Shown one piece after another: positions 1 through 6,802 of a stretch of 19,237 nt of DNA. The position numbers and the translations under genes are program-made. Source of the DNA: an uncultured Verrucomicrobiota bacterium (lineage in GTDB: Bacteria > Verrucomicrobiota > Verrucomicrobiae > Opitutales > Opitutaceae). Each line of letters begins with the position of its first letter. Position 1 is the stretch's first letter. Location: NCBI GenBank assembly GCA_946482165.1, contig CAMLQS010000056.1, positions 1-19,237 on the forward strand. The letters run 5' to 3'. The notes beneath the pieces are model-generated. The model was not told the DNA's origin and ran no database searches. It was given only the letters and a program-made list of their open reading frames with translations.

Positions 1-3000
1 ACTGCCAATGCGCAGGCCGGGAGGGAGGGTGCGCGCCCCGGTCGCGCCGGTGCCGTTGCCGCGCAGGACGCCGTCGACATACAGCGCCACCGCCCCGGTG
101 GTGTTGTCGCGGGTGGCGGCGAGGTGGTGCCAGGCGCCGTCGTTGATGTTCACCGAGGAGGCGATGGTCGTGTCGCCGCCCGTCGAGCCTACGCCCAAGA
201 CAAATTTTCCGTTCACGATGGACGTGCCCCAGTCGGCGCCGCCGCCGCCCACTTCGCCGTCCACCAGGCCCTTGCCCGACCACCATTGGGCACCCGCGCC
301 TCCGGCCGTGTCCGTCGTCTTGACCCACATCGCGACGGTGAAGTCGCCGACGATGGAGCGCGGGATGGAGACGTAACTGCTCGCGCCGTTGAACTGCGCC
401 GCTTGGGCGCCGACCTTGCCGGAGACGTAGGTGATCGCGTTGGCCGTGCCGTGGTTGCCGACCCCGCTGGTGTCCTGCGCGTTGCCTTCAAAAACGTAGA
501 GCGCGTTCAACTCGGCGGGAATCGCGGAGACCTCGGCGGAGTTGGCGCTTTCGCCCTCGGAGTTCAGCGCGCTGACAACGTAGTAGTAGGTCGTGCCGTT
601 CATCACGCCGGTATCCGTGAAGGTGAGGTCGGTCGTGGTGGCGATGGTCGCATACGCGCCGCCGCTCGTAGTGGAGCGTTTGATACGATAGCTCGTGGCC
701 GTGGCGGAGGCGGACCAGGCGAGATCAACGCGGCCGTCGCCCGAGGTCGCCGTCAGACCGGCCGGGGCGTCCGGCGTCGTCGGGACAGGCCAGGAAATGG
801 AATCGATGTAGCAGGTGCCCGTCCACGCGGCGTTGGTCGTCATCCGCAGACCCAGTTGTTTCAGGGGAGTGGTGCGCGTCGCCGGGATCGTCAGCGTGAC
901 GGTGTTCCATGCGTTCGCGGACAGGTTCCCGAACCAGCTGGAGTTCCACGCCCAGTTGTAGTCGTTCGAATAGGGCTCGATCGTCGTGACCGCGCTCCCG
1001 CCCGGTATCCAGACTCGGAAGGTGATGGTCGAACCGGCGGGAACGTTTGCGCCGTCCAGGAGCACGCTCGAGGTGCCGGCCGCCGTGCCGTTAAAGTTGA
1101 CCGCCAATGACTGCTGACCCGCGAAAGCCCGCGTGGCCGATGTCTCGACTCCGGAGATCTGGGCGCCGTTCGTTCTCCAGCGCTGCGTGTCGGTCTCGAA
1201 ATGGAACTGCGTCGGGTCGGGATTCACGCCGGGCGTCGTCGCTTTGGCCTCGGGGGAAAAGCCCGAGAAACCCGAGGCGTTCACGGCGACGACTTGGTAA
1301 TAGTAGGTCGTGCCGCCATTGAGGCCCGTGTCGGTGTAGGACGTGCCGGTGATGCCGGTGACGGAAGGCATGGCGGGCTCGTAGCCGGACTGCGACGCGC
1401 GATAGAGGTCGTAGCTGGTGGCCCCGGCGACGGTGTCCCACGTCAGGGACACTTGGTTGGCGCCGGCCATCGCGGTGAGGCCGGTGACGGCGTAGGGCGC
1501 GCCGTTCGGAGGCGGAGGCGCGACTCCGCCCGTGAGCACCTTCACGACTTCAGCGTCGCTTATCGCGCCCGTGGTGTAGTGAAACGGGCTGTTCCCGGTG
1601 CTCCAGTAGAAGGGGCTGAGCCCGTGGGCGTGGGCGGAATCGACGGAATATTTGTTCCAGTAGAGGGTGGAGGCGCGGTTGTAGGCCGCATCGTCGCCGG
1701 TGAGGAAGGATTTCCCGGCGGCCTGCATCTCGCCGATCAAGACGGGGATGCCCTTGCTGACATACTGATCGTAGAGTTGTTGATAACCTGCATCGATGTG
1801 GCCCTCCGCCGGCCAGCCGGCGCCGCGGTCGGGGGTTCCGGGATTCTGATAAGCGGCGCCCCAGAAGTAGATGGTGTTACCCCACGACTGATCCTCGTGG
1901 ATGATCGTGAACAGGGACGGCGTGTAGTTGTGATACTCGACCATCAGGCGGCCGGGAGTCGGGTCCGCCGGCAAGGTCGTGAACCACGCGGTGTCGCCGC
2001 CGCCCTGCAGCACCAGCCAGCGGTCGGTGTTGCCTCCGCCGACGCCGCGCACCGTGTCGATGAAGGTCTTATAGTAGGCCATCAGCGTGTTAAACTCGTC
2101 GGGATTGTGAACGTTGGGCTCGTTGGCCGCGGCGAAGAGCAAGCGGTTGTCGTAGCCGGCGAAGGTCGTCGCGATCTGCGTCCAGTAGGCCACGTATTTC
2201 GCCTCGATGATCGGGTCCACCGTGGCGCCGATGTTGTTCTCCATCCAACCGCCGTCCCAATGGATGTTGATCACCGCGTGCATGCCGGCGGCGAGCGCCC
2301 GATCAACCGCCAGTTTCACCTGCGCCATGTATGCGGGGTCGATTTGGTAGGTGTTGTCGTCGGCGTTGGAGTCCCAGGCGCAAGGGATGCGAACCGCGTT
2401 AAACCCGGCGTTGGCGGCGGAATAGAACACCTTCGCGCTCGGATACGCATAGCCCCAGACGGCTTCCATTCCGTTTCCGATGTTGAACCCGTAGGTCGGC
2501 ATCGGCAGCGGCGTGTCCGCCGGGGTGACGGGCATGTCCTCCAAGCCGAGCAAGAACGCCGCGTCGTAGCCGTGGCTGGCTCCGGTGGTGATCGTGCCGC
2601 CATCGACGGGGATGAGCGCAATCTCGCCGCCCGCGTAGGCGTCGGACGCCGCCACGGCGAGCGCGGCCCAACCGCCGGCGGAGGGCTTGGTCCCAAAGGA
2701 ATAGGCGTAAGTTTTGTTCGCCTGCAGCGGAACCTTGATCCCGGTCCATTGCAGCCAGTCGCCGTCGGTGTAGCCGGGATTGGGAGCACTGAAGGAGATG
2801 AGCGCGGTCGCCGCGCCATCGTTAATCTCGTAGATGCGCAGATAGAGGGTCGGCGTGCTCGCGGGCGTGCCGTAACCGCCCCCGGAATTGAGCCCGGCCG
2901 TCTTGATGGCGACGGACACGAGGCGCTTGGCCTCGGCTCCCGTGGTGAACGTTTGCCCGGCCACGGGATTGTTGTCGGTGAAGTAGTTTAGCGTGTCGGG

Positions 3001-3201
3001 CCAGGTCGTGCCGCTGGTCGAGAGCTGGGAAATGTCGTCCGCGTCCGCTGTCGGCGCCGTGGCGCCGAGGGACGAGAGCACTTGGGCGCTCAAGGCGCCG
3101 TGACCGGCGAGGACAAGGCACGGAAACACGACGCGACGGACGATCTGGAGCCAAGCCGACCTAAGAAGCGGCGACAGGGAAGAACAGGCGGAGGGGGGCA
3201 T
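1..3201 (-). CDS. Modular secreted GH5 endoglucanase-like enzyme, 3' end outside window (partial)
   Basis: The frame is open from an ATG at 3201 to base 1 without a stop, giving 1067 residues; the C-terminus lies outside the window. Residues 1-40 look like a signal peptide (RR at 22-23, then a hydrophobic VVFPCLVLAG stretch ending ALSAQ). Residues about 41-225 form a beta-rich domain I cannot name. The GH5 TIM barrel spans about 236-556: FNIGNG start, RIPCAW, INIHWDGGW at 311-319, acid/base E361 in AANEPN, nucleophile E491 in VLIGEMQ. Then follow FN3 (570-657), a CBM-like beta-sandwich (665-805, rich in W and ending CYIDSISW), a second FN3 (808-895) and a LamG/concanavalin-like domain (from 898, with DGAWHHLAATRD). 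Such enzymes hydrolyse beta-1,4-glucans, xyloglucan or mannan outside the cell; the exact substrate is not readable. It lies 25 nt after the esterase gene and probably shares its transcript. Confidence 0.9.
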   Translation of the reverse strand, partial: MPPSACSSLSPLLRSAWLQIVRRVVFPCLVLAGHGALSAQVLSSLGATAPTADADDISQLSTSGTTWPDTLNYFTDNNPVAGQTFTTGAEAKRLVSVAIKTAGLNSGGGYGTPASTPTLYLRIYEINDGAATALISFSAPNPGYTDGDWLQWTGIKVPLQANKTYAYSFGTKPSAGGWAALAVAASDAYAGGEIALIPVDGGTITTGASHGYDAAFLLGLEDMPVTPADTPLPMPTYGFNIGNGMEAVWGYAYPSAKVFYSAANAGFNAVRIPCAWDSNADDNTYQIDPAYMAQVKLAVDRALAAGMHAVINIHWDGGWMENNIGATVDPIIEAKYVAYWTQIATTFAGYDNRLLFAAANEPNVHNPDEFNTLMAYYKTFIDTVRGVGGGNTDRWLVLQGGGDTAWFTTLPADPTPGRLMVEYHNYTPSLFTIIHEDQSWGNTIYFWGAAYQNPGTPDRGAGWPAEGHIDAGYQQLYDQYVSKGIPVLIGEMQAAGKSFLTGDDAAYNRASTLYWNKYSVDSAHAHGLSPFYWSTGNSPFHYTTGAISDAEVVKVLTGGVAPPPPNGAPYAVTGLTAMAGANQVSLTWDTVAGATSYDLYRASQSGYEPAMPSVTGITGTSYTDTGLNGGTTYYYQVVAVNASGFSGFSPEAKATTPGVNPDPTQFHFETDTQRWRTNGAQISGVETSATRAFAGQQSLAVNFNGTAAGTSSVLLDGANVPAGSTITFRVWIPGGSAVTTIEPYSNDYNWAWNSSWFGNLSANAWNTVTLTIPATRTTPLKQLGLRMTTNAAWTGTCYIDSISWPVPTTPDAPAGLTATSGDGRVDLAWSASATATSYRIKRSTTSGGAYATIATTTDLTFTDTGVMNGTTYYYVVSALNSEGESANSAEVSAIPAELNALYVFEGNAQDTSGVGNHGTANAITYVSGKVGAQAAQFNGASSYVSIPRSIVGDFTVAMWVKTTDTAGGAGAQWWSGKGLVDGEVGGGGADWGTSIVNGKFVLGVGSTGGDTTIASSVNINDGAWHHLAATRDNTTGAVALYVDGVLRGNGTGATGARTLPPGLRIGS

Positions 3202-3226
3202 AAATTTCTTGGGGTCGAGAATTCGA

Positions 3227-5182
3227 CTAGTCGACGTCGGTGCGGAAAGGAGAGGCCGGCAGACCGGCGCGGTTAAACAGATTGCCCTCGGGCACCTTGG
3301 CCCAGCCGTAGCGGACGGCCGTGGGCTGCGTCACCCCCGGTGCATGGACACGGATCGTATCGCCCTCGATCCCAGCCCGCGCGGGGTGGAATACTTTGTC
3401 AGGCCCGGCGATCACGAAGTCGCGGAGCTCGCCATCCTGCGCGACCAAGCCGCCGCCGAGATGGGTGAAGCGCAACACCGCGGTGTCACCGTCGACCTCC
3501 ATCGATTCGTAGACCGGTCCGGAGTAGTCGATGTGCTCGCCGTAGGCCAAGGCCCGCGCGGCCAGCGCGAGGCGCGCGCCGACCGGCCGCTTGCGAGTCG
3601 GATGGATGTCGTTGGCGTCGCCGCAATCGGCGGTCACGACCATCGCGGTGTTTTTCGTCCGCTGCCACGAGAGCAACTGCGCCTCGCGGATCTCCGGAGT
3701 CAGGTCGCGATACGGGGCGATTTGCACGAAGAGAAACGGGAAGTCGCCTCGACCCCAGACACGCCGCCAGTCGGCGATCATGGCGGGGAACAGGCTCCGG
3801 TATTGCCGCTCGCGGCCGACGTTGGCCTCGCCTTGATACCAGATCACGCCGCGCATGGCGTAGGGCAGCAAGGGATGGAGCATGCCGTTGTAGAGCACGC
3901 TCGGGATGCTCGCGTTCTCGTTAAAATTCGCGGGAGGCCAGCCGCACTCGGCCATCGTGACGGTCGTCTTGCATCGCCAGGCTCCGGCCAGCGAAACGGA
4001 GGCCGGACTCGCGTCGGCCTTGAACGCCAAACGCATCTCGTCCCCTCCCCCATAGAGGCCGCCGCCGCCGGCCGGATCGAAGACCCGCACGGCGAGCGTG
4101 TTCGCACCGCGCTTCAGCAAGCGACCCGGCACGCGGTAAACCCGCGTCTTGGACCAGTCGTTGGTCGAGCCCACGCGCTGGCCGTTGATCCAGGTCGTAT
4201 CCATGTCGTCCACCGCGCCGAGATGGAGCTCCGCGTCGCCGCCGTCCCAGTTTTCCGGCAAGGTGAACTCGCGACGAAACCAGACGACGCCGTCGAAACC
4301 GGGCAGGCCGGCGGACTCCAAATACGCGGGGAGATTCATCGTGGACCAATCGTCCACGGCCAGATCCGCCGCGCTCCAAGACGCCCCCGGTTTCGAGCCG
4401 GCATCGAACTTCGCGAACCAGGCGTCCTGGACCGCCTCCCGTTTGCGCAGCTCCAAGTCGGGCTCGACGGCGAAGCGTTCCACCTCAGCCAAGTCTCCGG
4501 CGAACTCGGCGAAGTTCTTCAATCCCTCCGAGCTCGTCCAGGCCTCGGCCGGCGTGCCGCCCCAGGAGCTGTGGATGATGCCCACCGGCACCTTGCGCGC
4601 GGCGTGGAGGTCGCGGGCGAAAAAATAGCCGACGGCGCTGAAATCGAGCACGGTCTTCGGCGAGCACACCGCCCAGGATCCGCTCACGGTCGGGCGTGGG
4701 GTGAACGCCCTCGTGTGCGGGACGTAGAACTGGCGAATCTCCGGATGATTCGCCTCCGCGGCTTCCCGTTCCCAGTCGTGGATCGGCTGCTGCCCGGGCT
4801 GAGTCCCGAGGTGGCGCTCCATGTTCGACTGGCCGCTCGCGATCCACACTTCGCCGACGAGGATGTTGCCGATCTCGCGGGTCGTGTCGCCGCTCACGGT
4901 CAGAGTCTGTGGCGTCGCGTTCGGCGCCATCGGCTCGAGCCAGACCTTCCACGCGCCGCCCGTCGCGACGGTATCGACGCGCTGCCCCGCGAAACGCACG
5001 GTGACCTTTTCACCGTCACGCGCGGTGCCCCAGACCGGGACGCGCGTGTCGCATTGGAGGACCGCGTTGTCCTGGAACAACGGATTCAACTCCGCGGCAC
5101 CGGCCTCCGAGGCGAGGACGCACCCGAGGACGGCGGAGACAAAGCTTATAGTGACGGGCGGATTTCGAAACAGCGGAGACAT
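3227..5182 (-). CDS. SASA-type SGNH acetylesterase with inserted jelly-roll domain (sialate O-acetylesterase-like / CE20-like)
   Basis: This 651-residue secreted esterase should remove O-acetyl groups from sugars. The start at 5182 is chosen because it gives a signal peptide (hydrophobic TISFVSAVLGCVLAS, then AGAAEL); the frame is open further upstream but that part is arginine-rich and non-coding in look. SGNH motifs: nucleophile S119 in ASGQSNM, oxyanion glycine in HSSWGGTPAEAW (204-215), asparagine in WYQGEAN (448-454), catalytic D525 and H527 in DANDIHP. Residues about 266-390 are a beta-sandwich module inserted in the SGNH fold, with DDMDTTWINGQRVG and NTLAVRVFDPAGGG. This split layout is known from CE20 acetylesterases acting on xyloglucan, as well as from proteins annotated as sialate 9-O-acetylesterases. 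With hemicellulase neighbours and no sialidase, a plant polysaccharide substrate is more likely than sialic acid; that is inference. It follows the GH43 gene by 104 nt. Confidence 0.9.
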   Translation of the reverse strand: MSPLFRNPPVTISFVSAVLGCVLASEAGAAELNPLFQDNAVLQCDTRVPVWGTARDGEKVTVRFAGQRVDTVATGGAWKVWLEPMAPNATPQTLTVSGDTTREIGNILVGEVWIASGQSNMERHLGTQPGQQPIHDWEREAAEANHPEIRQFYVPHTRAFTPRPTVSGSWAVCSPKTVLDFSAVGYFFARDLHAARKVPVGIIHSSWGGTPAEAWTSSEGLKNFAEFAGDLAEVERFAVEPDLELRKREAVQDAWFAKFDAGSKPGASWSAADLAVDDWSTMNLPAYLESAGLPGFDGVVWFRREFTLPENWDGGDAELHLGAVDDMDTTWINGQRVGSTNDWSKTRVYRVPGRLLKRGANTLAVRVFDPAGGGGLYGGGDEMRLAFKADASPASVSLAGAWRCKTTVTMAECGWPPANFNENASIPSVLYNGMLHPLLPYAMRGVIWYQGEANVGRERQYRSLFPAMIADWRRVWGRGDFPFLFVQIAPYRDLTPEIREAQLLSWQRTKNTAMVVTADCGDANDIHPTRKRPVGARLALAARALAYGEHIDYSGPVYESMEVDGDTAVLRFTHLGGGLVAQDGELRDFVIAGPDKVFHPARAGIEGDTIRVHAPGVTQPTAVRYGWAKVPEGNLFNRAGLPASPFRTDVD

Positions 5183-5286
5183 ACAGGGAAAAATTTGAGA
5201 CGGAGATTTTAGCGATTTAGCTATTCGGAGCTTATGGATATCGGGCGTCCTCGAACGATTATCCCGCCCGGGCGATGGCATCTTCC
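5183..5286 (-). other. Intergenic gap between GH43 and esterase genes, AT-rich near the start, with inverted repeat
   Basis: This 104-nt gap is tied with the GH39-GH5 gap as the longest in the cluster. Its half nearest the esterase start is clearly richer in A and T than the surrounding genes and holds GCTAAA twice, 2 nt apart, on the minus strand. Its other half holds a 6-bp inverted repeat, CGGGCG at 5242-5247 and CGCCCG at 5265-5270, with a 17-nt loop and no following U-tract. It could hold an internal promoter or an RNA processing site, but I cannot identify -35/-10 boxes with confidence. Confidence 0.25.
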
Positions 5287-6789
5287 TCACCGCACGGGCC
5301 CGAAAACCGTGAACTCGGCGACGGCCGGCTGGATGCCGTCGGGGTGGCCCAGTATTATCAGCCGCGCGCGGTTCGCCGTGGTCGGAACGCACTCGCGATA
5401 ATCGATGAGAAAATCCTCCGTGCTCTCGCTGCGATCGATGATCGTCGTCCACGCGCCGGGCGAAGTCTCCGCTTCCACGCGGTAGCGGAATGCCCCGGGT
5501 CGCACGCCCTTTGGAGTGTCGAGGCCGACATCGCGCCAGATCACGCGCACGGCGCGGACTTCCGAGGTGGGAAACGAAGTCGTGAGCACGGGTTGCTCAT
5601 CGTCGGCAGCCGGCAACCACCATGTCATCATCGTGTAGTCCGCGGCGCGCCGACCGGCGGTATTGGGCGCGCTGGAACTGGCAAAGGTGGGCTCGCCATC
5701 GTTGAGCGGCACCCACGGGGTTGCGTCGGCTCCGACGTCGACGGAGATCGGCTGCGGCGTCGAGGTGGCGGCCGGCACGTAGAGGTTGCCGTCGGCGTCG
5801 AACGCGGCGGGATCCATGCCGATGCGGCGCTCGAACCCGTGCACGACGGCGGCCAGGACGGTATAGAACGTCCACAGACGATCCCCCGGCCCGCGCACGA
5901 TGCAGCCGTGGGCCGTGCCGGTGCTGAAGCCCTCCGTGTTGCGAAAGATGGGATTGCGCGCCTGCGGCTTGAAAGGTCCGAGCGCCGAGTCGGAAACGTA
6001 GCATCCCATGGCGTAGGTGCGGAACTGCGTGCCGCCTGCGCAATACACCAGGTGATAGCGCCCCTCGTGCTTGACCATCCAGCCGCCCTCCATCCAGCCG
6101 AGGTAGCGGTTTTGATTATGGTTGCCGACCGACTCCCAAGGGAACGCGTGCGGATTGAACGGGATCATCTCCCGCGGCTCGCCCTTCGGCTTCGTGACGT
6201 CGTTCGCGTCCAGCTCCACGCCCCAGATGCCGCCGCTCGGCGTGCAGCCCCAATAGAAAAACAGGCGCCCGTCGTCGTCGGAAAACAACATCGGGTCGAT
6301 CATCACCGGAAGCTTGCCCGTCCCGAAAGGAATCCGCAGCGCGCCGACGGGGCGGAAGGGCCCGAGCGGCGATTCGCTCTCGTGGACTTCGGAACCGGAG
6401 CCCATGAGCAGAAACTTCGATCCGTGCCGCACGATGGTGGGCGCGTAACCGAGGTCGCGCACGTTGAGCGGATGATGTTGCCAGGTCCGCCCCTCGTCGC
6501 GGCTCACCCACGCCATGTCGCAGGACGGGTAGAGATACCACGCGCCCTCGTGCCACAGCGCGGTCGGGTCGGCGAGTTCGCGATATTGCTCCTTGTTCTC
6601 GGCGAGCCACAGGCCGCCGTCGTTCGGCTCCCCCTTGGTGATGTGGCGAACCAGCTTCCCGACGGGATAGTTGGGGATCGGGAGCGGGTTGCAGTAGCGC
6701 CCGGGCGCGCGCGGCTCCGCGGCAAAGAGGGAGCCGGCGGCGAAGGATGCGAGCATCGCGCCACGGAGGAATGAGAGAGCGAGCGTCAC
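5287..6789 (-). CDS. GH43-family secreted glycosidase with discoidin-like C-terminal domain
   Basis: This 500-residue protein looks like a five-bladed beta-propeller GH43 enzyme, a family of arabinofuranosidases, xylosidases and related exo-enzymes. The expected three acids are visible: base D74 in ELADPTALW, pKa modulator D165 in MIDPMLFSDDDG, and acid E234 in WMEGGWMVK. Propeller repeats such as SPLGPFRPV and SALGPFKPQ support the fold. Residues about 385-497 resemble an F5/8C (discoidin) beta-sandwich (VRAVRVIWRD, FRYRVEAE, AEFTVFGPV). The start is a GTG at 6789; it yields a plausible signal peptide (MTLALSFLRGAMLASFAAG, then LFAAE), while the ATG at 6756 would leave too short a leader. 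It begins 13 nt after the GH29 stop, so the two are probably co-transcribed. Sugar specificity (arabinose, xylose, galactose or other) cannot be told from motifs. Confidence 0.85.
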   Translation of the reverse strand: MTLALSFLRGAMLASFAAGSLFAAEPRAPGRYCNPLPIPNYPVGKLVRHITKGEPNDGGLWLAENKEQYRELADPTALWHEGAWYLYPSCDMAWVSRDEGRTWQHHPLNVRDLGYAPTIVRHGSKFLLMGSGSEVHESESPLGPFRPVGALRIPFGTGKLPVMIDPMLFSDDDGRLFFYWGCTPSGGIWGVELDANDVTKPKGEPREMIPFNPHAFPWESVGNHNQNRYLGWMEGGWMVKHEGRYHLVYCAGGTQFRTYAMGCYVSDSALGPFKPQARNPIFRNTEGFSTGTAHGCIVRGPGDRLWTFYTVLAAVVHGFERRIGMDPAAFDADGNLYVPAATSTPQPISVDVGADATPWVPLNDGEPTFASSSAPNTAGRRAADYTMMTWWLPAADDEQPVLTTSFPTSEVRAVRVIWRDVGLDTPKGVRPGAFRYRVEAETSPGAWTTIIDRSESTEDFLIDYRECVPTTANRARLIILGHPDGIQPAVAEFTVFGPVR

Positions 6790-6802
6790 GGCCGGGCAGT
6801 GG

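Noticed and set aside
570..1500. Possible duplicated DNA segment at the two FN3 domains of the large GH5
   Set aside because: Similarity is at the level of the FN3 fold (for example TTYYYQVVAVN and TTYYYVVSALN); the DNA is not a recent repeat.
3209..5212. A 667-codon plus-strand open frame over the esterase, and similar ones at 1201-2991, 5275-6774, 6992-8908, 12010-13494 and 16037-17878
   Set aside because: All mirror real minus-strand genes and show low-complexity Arg/Gly/Asp/Val composition without motifs.
5242..5270. Possible intrinsic terminator after the GH43 gene
   Set aside because: The stem is only 6 bp with a 17-nt loop and no U-tract follows on the minus strand.
5183..5452. Upstream extension of the esterase frame to 5452
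   Set aside because: The extra 90 residues lie over the GH43 3' end and the intergenic gap, lack protein-like composition, and precede a good signal peptide at 5182.
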